This document shows positions 35,104 to 44,678 of a DNA stretch of 64,000 nucleotides, one piece after another. The translations under genes and the position numbers were made by a program. Every line of letters begins with the position of its first letter. Positions within the stretch are counted from its first letter, which is position 1. Below the pieces are notes generated by a model, which was not told the DNA's origin, made no database searches, and saw only the letters and a program-made list of their open reading frames with translations. Source of the stretch: Flavobacteriales bacterium (GTDB lineage: Bacteria; Bacteroidota; Bacteroidia; Flavobacteriales_F; PHOS-HE28); contig JAIOIH010000045.1 in NCBI GenBank assembly GCA_019912395.1, positions 1-64,000 on the forward strand. The letters are read 5' to 3'.

Positions 35104-36113
35104 TGGGTCCGTGCGATGGGCACCACATCCAACGGGGCCAAGCGCCCGGCTTCCAGCAGGTGATGCCCGGCCATGGCGATCATGGCGGCATTGTCCGTGC
35201 AGTAGGCGAAGGGCGGAATGAAAACCTCCACGTTCTCCCGCTGCCCCAGTTCCTGTAGTCGCTCCCGCAGCCCGCTGTTGGCGGCCACTCCGCCGGCGAT
35301 GCCGATGCGGGCCACCTCGTGCAGGCGAATGGCCCGCCGCGCCTTGGCCATCAGATGGTCGATGATGGCCCCTTGCAAGGATGCGCAAAGATCGTTGCGT
35401 TCGGCTTCCTTGAACCCCGGTTGCTTCATCTCGCCCCGGTTCACCAAGGCCACGAAGGCCGTCTTGATGCCGCTGAAGCTGAAGTCCAGTCCCCTGAGCG
35501 CCGGTTTCGGCAGGGGGAAGCGGGCTGGATCGCCCGAGCGGGCGTGCAGGTCCACCAAGGGTCCGCCGGGATAGGGCAGGCCCAGCACCTTGGCACCCTT
35601 GTCGAACGCCTCGCCGGCGGCATCGTCCATGGTGGTCCCGATCACTTCCATGTCCAACGGTGAGCGCACCAGTACCAGTTGGGTGTGGCCGCCGCTCACG
35701 GTAAGGTTCAGGAACGGGAAGTCGGGCATGGGTCGGTCCTGGCCGTCCCGGATGAAGTGTGCCATGACGTGTGCCTGCACATGGTCCACGGCGAGCAGCG
35801 GGATGTTCAGGGCCTGGGCCAATGAACGGGCGAAGCAGGTGCCGACGAGCAAGGCGCCGATAAGGCCCGGTCCCCGGGTGAAGGCCACCGCATGAAGTGC
35901 TTCCTTGGTGATGCCGGCCTCCTTCAGCGCCTCGCGCACCACCGGTACGATATGCTCCTGATGCGCGCGGCTGGCGAGCTCGGGCACCACACCGCCCCAC
36001 TTGGCATGTACTTCCTGCGAAGCGATCACGTTGGAGCGGAGCACGCCGTCCACCAGCACGGCGGCAGCGGTTTCATCGCACGAGCTTTCGATACCGAGAA
36101 TGATCTGATGCAC
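35100..36113 (-). CDS. tsaD: tRNA N6-adenosine threonylcarbamoyltransferase TsaD
   Basis: 337 residues from a GTG at 36113 (MHQIILGIESSCDETAAAVL). The only upstream ATG (36221) would add a signal-like leader and overlap tamB; 337 residues is the normal TsaD length. Kae1/ASKHA signatures: GIESSCDETA, VPELASRAHQ, FTRGPGLIGALLVG, metal-binding HVQAH (AVDHVQAHVMAHF), VSGGHTQLV, DDAAGEAFDKGAKVLGLPYP and GGVAANSGLR. The enzyme transfers the threonylcarbamoyl group to A37 of ANN-decoding tRNAs with TsaB/TsaE, which are not in this window. Divergent from tamB, an arrangement common in Bacteroidota. Confidence 0.96.
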   Translation of the reverse strand: MHQIILGIESSCDETAAAVLVDGVLRSNVIASQEVHAKWGGVVPELASRAHQEHIVPVVREALKEAGITKEALHAVAFTRGPGLIGALLVGTCFARSLAQALNIPLLAVDHVQAHVMAHFIRDGQDRPMPDFPFLNLTVSGGHTQLVLVRSPLDMEVIGTTMDDAAGEAFDKGAKVLGLPYPGGPLVDLHARSGDPARFPLPKPALRGLDFSFSGIKTAFVALVNRGEMKQPGFKEAERNDLCASLQGAIIDHLMAKARRAIRLHEVARIGIAGGVAANSGLRERLQELGQRENVEVFIPPFAYCTDNAAMIAMAGHHLLEAGRLAPLDVVPIARTH

Positions 36114-36172
36114 GGGGCTGGGTGGAGCAGGGTTAATTTGGCCGATCGGGCCTGATGCTTGCAAGGATGGCC

Positions 36173-36180
36173 CGAAGCTA
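36173..36180 (-). promoter_or_regulatory. Putative -7 element of tsaD (TAGCTTCG)
   Basis: TAGCTTCG on the minus strand, 59 bases before the GTG start of tsaD and only seven bases from the divergent tamB ATG. Confidence 0.45.
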
Positions 36181-36187
36181 AGCAGGG

Positions 36188-39100
36188 ATGGCGCGAAAAC
36201 AGGAGAAACGGATACGACCATGGCGCACCGGGCGCCGGGTGTTCCGCGTGCTCTTCGCGCTCTTCTTCCTGCTGGCCGTTGTGGTGGGAGTGCTGATGAC
36301 CCCTGCGGTACAGACCGCGCTCGCGCAACGCCTGAGCGCCGAGCTGAGCAGGAAGTTGGGTGCCAAACTGAGCATCGAACGGGTGGAGCTCCGGCTCTTC
36401 GGCCCCAACCGCTTGCACGGCGTGTTCATTGCGGATCTCAAGGGAGATACGCTGGTGGCGGCGGATGAGATCTGGATCAGGGGCTTGAAGATCCACGGCG
36501 ACAGCCATGTGCTCCGGGCCAAGCGCATCGAGCTTCACCGGTCGCGATTTGCCCTGGACCGGGCTGCCGACGATCCGCACAGCAACCTCACCAACCTGCT
36601 GAACAAGCTGGCCGCACCGTCCGGCACGGACACCTCTGCGGCCACGCCCTGGACCGTCCGGTGCGACCAAGTGGACATCCGGGACCTGCACTTCACCTAC
36701 CACGACCATCATTCGCAACCATTGCCCTTCGGCGTGGACGTGAGCCATGTGGACATCCCGTCAGCGGACATCATCGGCAGGGATTTTCTGCTGGCCGGTG
36801 ATTCGGTCCTGTTCACCTTCGACCAGCTTTCGCTGACGGACCACAGCGGCCTGGTGCTGGAACAGTTGAGCGGCGAGGCCCGCGTGGCGCCCCGGGGGAT
36901 CCGGGTACAAAAGCTCCACCTCATCACCGGTCCGCAACGTCCGGGAAGCATCGGCAGTAATATCCGCGGCGATCTGGACATGCGTTCCGAGGACCTGGCG
37001 GATTTCGACGAGTTCAATACCCGCGTCTTCATGGATGCCCGCCTGGACAGCTCACGGCTGCAGTTCGCGGACGTGGCCCTCTTCGCCCCGGACCTGGAAG
37101 GAGTGGATTATACCATCGCATTGAAGGGCCGGGTCCAAGGGCGTGTGAACGGGCTCAAGGGCCGGGGCATGGACCTGAACTTCGGGGATCGGTCCGCATT
37201 CCGGGGCGATATCGAGATGACGGGGCTGCCCGACTTCCCCAACACCTTCATCGTCCTGGACGCAGAGCAGGTCCGGACCGGCCCCGGCGACCTGGCCAAG
37301 CTGCCGATCCCGCCGTTCACATCCGGGAAGACCCTGGTGCTTCCACCCGAGGTACAGCGCTTGGGGCAGATGGCCTTCTCCGGCAACTTCACCGGCTTCA
37401 TCAACTCCTTCACCACTTACGGAAGCGCCTTCACCGAGGCGGGATCGCTGCGCAGCGACATTTCCTACGAACGCGATACGGTGACCAAGGTCTTTGAACT
37501 GAACGGGAAACTGGCCACCGGCGGGTTCGATCTGGGGAAGGTGCTTGCCAGCAAGGCCGTGGGACGGATCGCGCTGGACACCAAGGTTTCCGCACGGGGC
37601 AAGGACCTGAACAGCCTGGTCGCCGTGATCGAAGGCACCGTGCCGGAGCTGGGCTTGGAACATTACACCATCCAGGGCATCACCCTCAATGGCAAGCTGG
37701 AAAAGAACCTCTTCAACGGCGAGCTGCACTGCAACGATCCAAAGCTGGTGCTGGACTTCAACGGACTCGCCGACCTGCGCGGCCGATGGCCCGATGTGGA
37801 CTTCACGGCTGACGTGCGCCGACTGGACCTGCGCGCCTTGGGCCTGATCGGAGGGGAAGGGTACAGCGATGTCCACATGAGCATCATGGCCAAGGGGCAA
37901 TTGGCACCGGACAGCCTGCAGGGCACGTTGCGCATGCGGGACGTGAGCTACTGCCAGGACTCCGTGGACCTCTATTTGGGCGACATTGCGTTGGATGCCT
38001 GGCGCGACAAGGGCATTCCCTATGTGAAGCTCGAAAGCACCGTGGCGGATGCCTTTGTGCAGGGCACGTTCTATCCCACCTTGTTGCCCGGCGCTGTGTT
38101 GAGCACCATTTTCAGCGTGTTCCCCTCCTTGCAAAGCGAGGTACAGTATGCGCAGCGGCCGCAGGAATTCGACTTCAATGTCACGGTGGGTGCTGCTCAA
38201 CCCTTGCTGGACCTTGTTGCTCCCGGGCTGGAACTTGCCAGTGGGGCGAAGGCAAGCGGGCACTTTGACAGCCGCAACTTCGACCTGGACCTGAATGCGC
38301 ATCTGCCCTGGTTCGGCTACAAAGGCTTCACGGGCGATTCCCTGGACCTGACTTTGGGGAAGACCATGGACCTGGTCGCCTTCAGCGTGAAGGGCAATGG
38401 GACCATCAAGAAGGACAGCATTGCGTTGAGCGACCTCTACATCACCGGAAAAGCCTATCAGGATGAGGTAAGCCTGGCGGCGGATTGGGCCAGTGCGGAA
38501 CAGGCAGCCAGCGGCACGGTGAACCTGAACGCATTGGTGAAAAGCCCCACCTCCGTGTCGATCCAGCTGAACCCCAGCAGCGTGGACCTCGGCCAGGGGG
38601 AATGGCACAACGAACGCACCGCCCACATCCGAGTGGACAGCAGTACGATCACGATCGACACGCTGCTGGTGCGCAATGAAGGGCAGTTCGTGCGGCTGGG
38701 GGGAACCATCGGGCGCGATCCCACCCAGGCCTTGAGCTTCGACCTTCTCGATGTGCGGTCCGAGAACCTGAAACCCTTGTACGAAGGCCCCGTGGTGCAT
38801 GGCGCGATCAGTGGCGACGGCCGCATCTTCAATATTTACGGAGAGCCCTATTTGCTGAGCTACCTCTGCGTGGACAGCCTGGAGATCGAGGGCATCCAAG
38901 TGGGCGACCTGCGCTTCGCCGCCACCTTCAACGAAGCGGACAAGATGATCGATGTGAACGGCTCCCTGCAACGCGATACCCTGCGGGCCTTCGACTTTTC
39001 CGGAAGGCTGAATCCGGGGAAGGAGCAGGAGCTGGACCTTCAACTGCGGATGGATCGCCTCGACCTTCGCTTCATCAATCCGTACCTGCCCGATGCGATC

Positions 39101-40642
39101 AGCAACATCCAAGGCATGGTCACCGGCGTTATTGACGTCACGGGCAGCTTTTCAAAACCGAACTTCTACGGTTACGCCGAACTGGAGAACGCCGGCCTTC
39201 GGATCGACTACCTGAACACCTTCTACAGCTTCACGCACCGGGTGAACATCCGGCCTGACATGTTCGCGGTGGACCAGGTGCAATTGTTCGACGATGAGGG
39301 CCATTACGGGATCGCCAACGGCACCATCATTCACCACGGGTTGAAGGATTGGAACTTCGACGTGAGCATGGAGATGACCAACCTCAAGGTGCTCGATACC
39401 GATGCGCGGAACAACGAGCTGTACTACGGCAGGGCCTACGCCACCGGGGCGCTCGGCATCAGCGGCTTCGCGGAGAACCTGGACATCAACGTGGATGCGG
39501 CCACGGGGGAGGGCACCGATATCCATTTCCCGCTGGGGGCCAGCCAGGAGGTGGGCGGCATCCCCTTTGTGCGCTTTACGGGCAGTGAAGGAACAGAAGG
39601 CCAGGAGCAGCAGGTGGACCTCAGCGGCATCCGGCTGGACATGAAGGTGGCCGTGACCCCCGTGGCCCGCTTCGAGCTGATCTTCGACCCCACGGTGGGC
39701 GATATCATGCGCGGCCGCGGGAACGGCAACATCGCCATGTCCGTAACGCCTTCGGGCGATTTCAGCATGAAGGGTGACGTGGAACTGGTGGACGGGGACT
39801 ACCTCTTCACCCTGCGCAACCTGGTGAACAAACGCTTCGGTGTGGAACCCGGCGGACGCATCACCTGGTTCGGCGACCCCTTTGATGCCATCATCAACGT
39901 GGATGCCGTGTACCGTCTGCGCGCCAGCCTCTACGACGTGATGCCGCCCGCACTGCGCACCGAGCTGTACAAGAAGCGCTTCCCCGTGGAGGTGCTCATG
40001 CACCTGAGCCAGAACCTGATGAACCCCGACATCGCTTTTGATGTGAAGCTACCCACGGTGGATGAAGGTGTACGTACCCAGGTGAACAGTGCGCTGGCCA
40101 CCACGGACGACATGAACAAGCAAGTGTTCGCCCTGATCGTGCTGAACCGCTTCCTGCCGAGCGATGCCACGGCCAGCGCATCGGACAACAGCGGATTGGG
40201 CGGGGCCACTGCGGCAACCGGCACCGAACTGTTGAGCAATCAGCTGAGCAATTGGCTCAGTTCCTTCAGCAGTAACATCGATCTGGGCGTGAATTGGCGA
40301 ACCGGCGATGTGATCTCGCAGGATGAGGTGGAACTCGCGGTGAGCACGGCCATCTTCAACGATCGCCTGCTCCTGAACACCAACTTGGGCTTGGCCTACG
40401 GGGCCGGCGGCACGCAGCAGGGCGCCAACTCCGTGATCGGGGATTTCTCCTTGGAATACAGCCTGACCCAGGATGGCAAGTTGCGCTTCAAGGCCTTCAG
40501 CCAAAGCAACGATCGGAACCTCAACCAAGTGGACCAGGCGCAGACCACCCAAGGCGTGGGCTTGGCCTATCGGGAGGAGTTCGATACCCTGGGTGAGTTC
40601 TTCCGCAAGATCGGCGGGATATTCAGGAAGAAGAAGCAGTAG
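36188..40642 (+). CDS. tamB: Translocation and assembly module protein TamB (AsmA/DUF490 family)
   Basis: 1484 residues from ATG 36188. A basic N terminus is followed by one transmembrane helix (VLFALFFLLAVVVGVLMTPA, about 20-40) that anchors the protein in the inner membrane. The long periplasmic part is a beta-rich groove typical of TamB/AsmA-like proteins, starting ALAQRLSAELSRKLGAKLSI with the ELRLFGPNRLHG motif. The C-terminal DUF490 domain is recognisable from about 1180 (GDVELVDGDYLFTLRNLVN, EPGGRITWFGDPFDAIINVD, VNSALATTDDMNKQVFALIV, SSNIDLGVNWRTGD). TamB-like proteins bridge inner and outer membranes and help outer-membrane protein assembly or lipid transport. No TamA lies nearby. 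Confidence 0.93.
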   Translation: MARKQEKRIRPWRTGRRVFRVLFALFFLLAVVVGVLMTPAVQTALAQRLSAELSRKLGAKLSIERVELRLFGPNRLHGVFIADLKGDTLVAADEIWIRGLKIHGDSHVLRAKRIELHRSRFALDRAADDPHSNLTNLLNKLAAPSGTDTSAATPWTVRCDQVDIRDLHFTYHDHHSQPLPFGVDVSHVDIPSADIIGRDFLLAGDSVLFTFDQLSLTDHSGLVLEQLSGEARVAPRGIRVQKLHLITGPQRPGSIGSNIRGDLDMRSEDLADFDEFNTRVFMDARLDSSRLQFADVALFAPDLEGVDYTIALKGRVQGRVNGLKGRGMDLNFGDRSAFRGDIEMTGLPDFPNTFIVLDAEQVRTGPGDLAKLPIPPFTSGKTLVLPPEVQRLGQMAFSGNFTGFINSFTTYGSAFTEAGSLRSDISYERDTVTKVFELNGKLATGGFDLGKVLASKAVGRIALDTKVSARGKDLNSLVAVIEGTVPELGLEHYTIQGITLNGKLEKNLFNGELHCNDPKLVLDFNGLADLRGRWPDVDFTADVRRLDLRALGLIGGEGYSDVHMSIMAKGQLAPDSLQGTLRMRDVSYCQDSVDLYLGDIALDAWRDKGIPYVKLESTVADAFVQGTFYPTLLPGAVLSTIFSVFPSLQSEVQYAQRPQEFDFNVTVGAAQPLLDLVAPGLELASGAKASGHFDSRNFDLDLNAHLPWFGYKGFTGDSLDLTLGKTMDLVAFSVKGNGTIKKDSIALSDLYITGKAYQDEVSLAADWASAEQAASGTVNLNALVKSPTSVSIQLNPSSVDLGQGEWHNERTAHIRVDSSTITIDTLLVRNEGQFVRLGGTIGRDPTQALSFDLLDVRSENLKPLYEGPVVHGAISGDGRIFNIYGEPYLLSYLCVDSLEIEGIQVGDLRFAATFNEADKMIDVNGSLQRDTLRAFDFSGRLNPGKEQELDLQLRMDRLDLRFINPYLPDAISNIQGMVTGVIDVTGSFSKPNFYGYAELENAGLRIDYLNTFYSFTHRVNIRPDMFAVDQVQLFDDEGHYGIANGTIIHHGLKDWNFDVSMEMTNLKVLDTDARNNELYYGRAYATGALGISGFAENLDINVDAATGEGTDIHFPLGASQEVGGIPFVRFTGSEGTEGQEQQVDLSGIRLDMKVAVTPVARFELIFDPTVGDIMRGRGNGNIAMSVTPSGDFSMKGDVELVDGDYLFTLRNLVNKRFGVEPGGRITWFGDPFDAIINVDAVYRLRASLYDVMPPALRTELYKKRFPVEVLMHLSQNLMNPDIAFDVKLPTVDEGVRTQVNSALATTDDMNKQVFALIVLNRFLPSDATASASDNSGLGGATAATGTELLSNQLSNWLSSFSSNIDLGVNWRTGDVISQDEVELAVSTAIFNDRLLLNTNLGLAYGAGGTQQGANSVIGDFSLEYSLTQDGKLRFKAFSQSNDRNLNQVDQAQTTQGVGLAYREEFDTLGEFFRKIGGIFRKKKQ

Positions 40643-40839
40643 GGGAGGCGCGGAACGTAGCTCCATGACGTGCACACCGGGAAGAGCAGCCTGGCGCGCA
40701 GCGAATGCACCGAAGGGCGTGCGGGTTCCGGGGCGAACCGTCACGCAGTGGCATCAAGCAGGCCGGTGATCTCGCGATGTTGCGCAAGCAAGGCACGCGG
40801 AAAAATGACGTGCAAGTGAGCAGGCCGCCCCCACCTGCC

Positions 40840-42060
40840 TCACCCCTCCAGGTCCAGATGGTGCCCCATCTTCAACTTCTTCGTGAGCAGGTACTTGTGG
40901 TTGTGCTCATTGGGCATGATCTGGACCGGAACGTTCTCCGTGATCTCCAGGCCATACCCCACCAGCCCGGTGCGCTTCTTCGGGTTGTTGGTGAGCAGGC
41001 GCATGCGGCGAACGCCCAGGTCGTGCAGGATCTGCGCGCCCACGCCGTAGTCGCGTGCGTCCATATCGAAGCCCAGCATCAGGTTCGCCTCCACGGTGTC
41101 CGCGCCTTCCTCCTGCAGTTTGTAGGCCTTCAACTTGTTCATCAATCCGATGCCGCGGCCTTCCTGCTGCATGTACACCACCACGCCCTTGCCCTCGCGC
41201 TGCACCATTTCCATGGCGGCATGCAGCTGTGGCCCGCAATCGCAACGGCGGCTCCCGAAGATGTCTCCCGTGAGACAGCTGCTGTGCATGCGCACCAGGA
41301 TGGGTTCGTTCTTCTCCCACGTACCCTTCACCAGCGCAAGATGTTCCTCCCCACTGTCCTTCTGGCGGAACGCGACCAGACGGAAATCGCCGAAGTCGGT
41401 GGGCATGTTCACCTCCACCACGCGTTCCACCGAGCGTTCCGTGCGCATGCGGTAGGCCACAAGGTCCTCGATGCTGATCAACTTCAGGTCGAATTTTTTG
41501 GCCACCTCGCGCAGTTGGGGAAGCCGCGCCATGGTTCCGTCCTCGTTCATGATCTCCACCAGCACCCCGGCAGGTTCCATGCCCGCGAGGCGGGCCAGGT
41601 CCACCGTGGCCTCGGTGTGGCCGGTGCGACGGAGCACGCCGCCGTTGCGGGCCTTTAGGGGAAATATATGGCCCGGCCTGCCCAGGTCCGACGGTTTGGT
41701 GGCCGGATCGACCAGGGCCTGGATGGTCTTGCTGCGGTCGCTGGCGCTGATGCCGGTAGTGGTGCCATGGCCGCGCAGGTCGATGCTCACGGTGAAGGGC
41801 GTCTCGTGCAGCGCCGTGTTGTCCTGCACCATCAGGTCCAGGCCAAGCTGTTCGCACCGCTCTTCGGTGAGCGGCGTGCAGATGAGCCCCCGGCCATGGG
41901 TGGCCATGAAGTTGACCACTTCGGGCGTGGCATTCTGCGCGGCGGTGATGAAGTCCCCCTCGTTCTCCCGGTCCTCATCATCCACCACGATCACGAGCTT
42001 GCCCGCCCGGATGTCCGCGATGGCGCTTTCAATACTGTCGAACTGGGGGGTGTTCACCAT
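40840..42060 (-). CDS. ribBA: Bifunctional 3,4-dihydroxy-2-butanone-4-phosphate synthase/GTP cyclohydrolase II
   Basis: 406 residues from ATG 42060. The RibB domain (1-205) has [42 protein letters not shown] and [17 protein letters not shown]. The RibA domain (about 210-406) has [20 protein letters not shown] with the three zinc-binding Cys, [16 protein letters not shown], and [18 protein letters not shown]. All key residues of both activities appear intact. It supplies the two branches of riboflavin synthesis from ribulose 5-phosphate and GTP. No other rib genes or FMN riboswitch were seen in the 230 bases upstream. Monocistronic. Confidence 0.97.
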   Translation of the reverse strand: MVNTPQFDSIESAIADIRAGKLVIVVDDEDRENEGDFITAAQNATPEVVNFMATHGRGLICTPLTEERCEQLGLDLMVQDNTALHETPFTVSIDLRGHGTTTGISASDRSKTIQALVDPATKPSDLGRPGHIFPLKARNGGVLRRTGHTEATVDLARLAGMEPAGVLVEIMNEDGTMARLPQLREVAKKFDLKLISIEDLVAYRMRTERSVERVVEVNMPTDFGDFRLVAFRQKDSGEEHLALVKGTWEKNEPILVRMHSSCLTGDIFGSRRCDCGPQLHAAMEMVQREGKGVVVYMQQEGRGIGLMNKLKAYKLQEEGADTVEANLMLGFDMDARDYGVGAQILHDLGVRRMRLLTNNPKKRTGLVGYGLEITENVPVQIMPNEHNHKYLLTKKLKMGHHLDLEG

Positions 42061-42264
42061 GGTGCATAGCGCGCTGATCTAAAAGAATGCTTGAAGCGCG
42101 GCGCAAATTTACGGCATGGCGGCGCGGGGGTGCATAACGGATATCATGCCCCGGGCAGCCCCGGTGCCCGGTCGCCGGTTAATGACGGTATCTGCACCTC
42201 TCCATCGTGATGCCAGGCATGCCCGGGATGGGTTCGCGTGTCTACTGAGCCCTGCATTGCAGCC

Positions 42265-42296
42265 GAACAACTGACAACGAGCAACCGACAACTAAC
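42265..42296 (-). repeat. Seven-base-period element at the 3' end of a glycosyltransferase gene
   Basis: Read on the minus strand, units of the form TTGTCGG, TTGCTCG, TTGTCAG, TTGTTCG begin right after the TAG stop at 42292-42294. Similar units occur around paaB and paaA. Confidence 0.65.
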
Positions 42297-43482
42297 GGAC
42301 ATCCCCGACGGCACCCGGGAACATCAGTCTTTCCAAGCGTTCGGCGGAGCGGTCCCAATCAAAGGCATGATGAACGAAGCGCAGGGCATTGTGCGCCAGG
42401 CGCCCGCGTTCCTCGGCGTGGTCCAGCAGGTGCAGGATATGGGCCGCATATTCCTCCGGTTCGTGGCCGATGAGGATGGCCTCGTTCGGTTCGGCACCCA
42501 CGGCGTTGTTGGCCAGGTCGGAGGTGACGCAGGGCATGCCCATGGCCATGGCCTCGAGCAGCTTGTTCTGCAGTCCGGTGCCGATCTGCATGGGTGCCAC
42601 GAAGATCCGTGCGGAGGCGTATGAATCACGGATGTCCTTTACCCATCCGCTCACCGTGACATGCGGATCGCGCGTTGCCAGTTCGCGCACGCGCTGGTCG
42701 GGGTCCACCCCGGCGATCAGCAGGCTGGTGCCGGGGCGCTGTGCATGCACCAGGGGCAGCACCCGGTGTACCAGGAAGAGCACACTGTCAATGTTCGGCG
42801 GGTAGTTCATGTTCCCCGTGAAGAGCAGGTCGTGCGTCTTCTCCGTTTCGCGGGGGGTGAAGTACTCGGTGTCCACCCCGTTCGGCACCACGGCCACCTC
42901 ATCGCGCAGTGGATGGTAGAGCAGGTCGCGGTCCTGGGCGCTGATGATGACCTGATTGTCGAAGAGGTCGAACATGAGGTTCTCATAACCGATGAGCCTC
43001 CGCGTTTCGGCATTGAGGAAGATGCGCAGGGGAAAGGAGGCATTCTCGGCCCGGCGTTCCATGCCTTTGCTCAGGGTGTCCATGTAGTCCAAGGTCTTGC
43101 CCAGTTCATAGCGGTGCCGCACGTATTCAGTGGTGCGCACCAGTTGGCAGAGCACATGGTCCGGGCGAAAGGTGGCGATCACCCGGTCAATGGCGCGCTG
43201 GGCATGGCGATGGTGGAAATAGCTGACCTGGAAGGGGAGGCGGGAGAACAGGGCGGTGACCATCCTGAGCAGGATCCGCCACCGGGGAATATGCACCACT
43301 TGCAGGTGCTTGCAAAAGCTGCGCAGATGGTCCTCGTCCGAAGGCTTGATCGGTTGATCGCTCAGGCAGAAGAGATGGACCTCGTGCCGGCGGGCCAACC
43401 GTTTTACCAGATGGTATGCACGCAACTTGTCGCCCTTTTCCAGCGGGTAGGGCATGCGGGAGAGCACCACCAAAAGCTTCAT
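42292..43482 (-). CDS. Glycosyltransferase, GT4-like (similar to TIGR03087-type sugar transferases)
   Basis: 396 residues from ATG 43482 (MKLLVVLSRMPYPLEKGDKL); this start overlaps the upstream glycosyltransferase stop by four bases. The N-terminal Rossmann-like domain contains FRPDHVLCQLVRTTEYVRH and LDYMDTLSKGMERRA. The C-terminal GT-B domain has VPNGVDTEYFTP, LLFTGNMNYPPNID, VTVSGWVKDIRDSYASARIF and VAPMQIGTGLQNKLLEAMAM, ending with the donor-binding acidic segment. By family it transfers a sugar from a nucleotide sugar in the synthesis of a surface polysaccharide. Last gene of a minus-strand run with another glycosyltransferase and an LptF/LptG permease. Confidence 0.9.
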   Translation of the reverse strand: MKLLVVLSRMPYPLEKGDKLRAYHLVKRLARRHEVHLFCLSDQPIKPSDEDHLRSFCKHLQVVHIPRWRILLRMVTALFSRLPFQVSYFHHRHAQRAIDRVIATFRPDHVLCQLVRTTEYVRHRYELGKTLDYMDTLSKGMERRAENASFPLRIFLNAETRRLIGYENLMFDLFDNQVIISAQDRDLLYHPLRDEVAVVPNGVDTEYFTPRETEKTHDLLFTGNMNYPPNIDSVLFLVHRVLPLVHAQRPGTSLLIAGVDPDQRVRELATRDPHVTVSGWVKDIRDSYASARIFVAPMQIGTGLQNKLLEAMAMGMPCVTSDLANNAVGAEPNEAILIGHEPEEYAAHILHLLDHAEERGRLAHNALRFVHHAFDWDRSAERLERLMFPGAVGDVR

Positions 43483-44678
43483 GTCTTGAGCAGGGAGGCA
43501 TAGAAGGCCACCAGCCCCTTGATGATCTCCGAATTGGTGTGTTGCTTGCGGATCAGCTCCACGGCATTCCCGCCGATGGTGTCCGCCAATTTCGGATCGG
43601 CGATCACCTTTTCGATCTGCTCGGTGAAGGCTGCCGCGGTGTCGGCGATCAGGATGTTCTTGCCAGGCTGGTGATCGATGCCTTCCGCACCGATGGTGGT
43701 GCTGATGATGCATTTTCCCATCGCCATGCCCTCGATGATCTTCACGCGCATGCCACCGGCACTGAACAAGGGCACAAGCATCACATGGCGCTGACCAATG
43801 TAGCGGTTCGCATCCGGTACGCGCCCCACCACCGTAGTACCCGGAAGCCGTGCCCGGATCATGTCCTTGGGCATGCGATTGCCGGCCAGGTGCAGCTTGG
43901 CATGGGGATGCTTGCGGATCACCCGCGGCCATACCGTGCGCAGCAACCAACGGATCCCCTCTTCGTTGGGGAGCCAGTCCATGCTTCCCAAATGGAAGAA
44001 GATCGGCGCGCCTTGCGGTCGGTCCACCGCATATTCCGAAGGGTCCACACCGAAGGGTACGGTGATGATGGGCGTGGTGCAGCCATGCTCGCCCATGTGC
44101 AGGGCATCGGCGTCCGTGATGGCCGCCACACCGTCCACTTCCTTCAATACCTTCACCTCGTAGTTCTTCAGCTGCCGTGCCAGGAATTTCCGGTAGGGCT
44201 TTTTCAGGATGTTGCGCTCGCCCCGGGCGATACGCTCCTGGATCACGTGCTCCAGATTGTGGGAACGCAGCACGATGCGTGCCTTGGAGTAGCGCCGCAA
44301 GGTGGGGATGTAGGGCGTGACGAAAAGGCTTTCCAAGTGGATGATGTCGAACTCCTCCTGTGAGAGCAGTTGGATCAACCGGATGTCCATGTCCGGGGAG
44401 AAGAACCGGCTGATGTTGTAGTTGTCCGCCGTCACCAGGTCGGTGAACGCATCCACCACGTTGAGCGAAGTATCCACGAACACGCCCTCGATGCGGGTTC
44501 GCTCGCGGTAGTCCTCGGGGACGGAGGCCACCTTCAGCGGGTGCTTCTTGGTGCTGATGCAGAGCACCTTCACCTGATGCCCGGCTTCCAGCAGGCCCTG
44601 CGTGATGTTGTGCATGGCCTTGGATCCGCCGTCGATCGGCGGGAAGGGGGGCTTATTGCACAGTTGGAGGATGCGCAT
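43479..44678 (-). CDS. Glycosyltransferase family 4 protein
   Basis: 399 residues from ATG 44678 (MRILQLCNKPPFPPIDGGSK), the start that fits the GT4 N terminus. The GG acceptor-loop motif lies in PPIDGGSKAMHNITQGL. EEFDIIHLESLFVTPYIPTL and IVLRSHNLEHVIQERIAR are typical of the acceptor domain. The C-terminal donor domain shows PFGVDPSEYAV, FFHLGSMDWLPNEEGIRWLL, VGRVPDANRYIGQRHVMLVP, FSAGGMRVKIIEGMAMGKCI and ISTTIGAEGID. Its stop overlaps the downstream glycosyltransferase start (ATGA), and its start overlaps the 3' end of the LptF/LptG permease gene, so the three genes are probably one operon concerned with cell-envelope glycans. Confidence 0.92.
   Translation of the reverse strand: MRILQLCNKPPFPPIDGGSKAMHNITQGLLEAGHQVKVLCISTKKHPLKVASVPEDYRERTRIEGVFVDTSLNVVDAFTDLVTADNYNISRFFSPDMDIRLIQLLSQEEFDIIHLESLFVTPYIPTLRRYSKARIVLRSHNLEHVIQERIARGERNILKKPYRKFLARQLKNYEVKVLKEVDGVAAITDADALHMGEHGCTTPIITVPFGVDPSEYAVDRPQGAPIFFHLGSMDWLPNEEGIRWLLRTVWPRVIRKHPHAKLHLAGNRMPKDMIRARLPGTTVVGRVPDANRYIGQRHVMLVPLFSAGGMRVKIIEGMAMGKCIISTTIGAEGIDHQPGKNILIADTAAAFTEQIEKVIADPKLADTIGGNAVELIRKQHTNSEIIKGLVAFYASLLKT

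Noticed and set aside
37052-39112. Minus-strand open frame of 686 codons opposite tamB
   Set aside because: Mirror frame of a GC-rich gene; tamB is full length with expected motifs.
40643-40839. Small gene or RNA between tamB and ribBA
   Set aside because: Only short unsupported frames; no hairpin or motif I can defend.
42061-42291. FMN riboswitch upstream of ribBA
   Set aside because: No RFN-element conserved segments were found in the 230 bases upstream; only GC-rich sequence and a heptad repeat belonging to the neighbouring gene.
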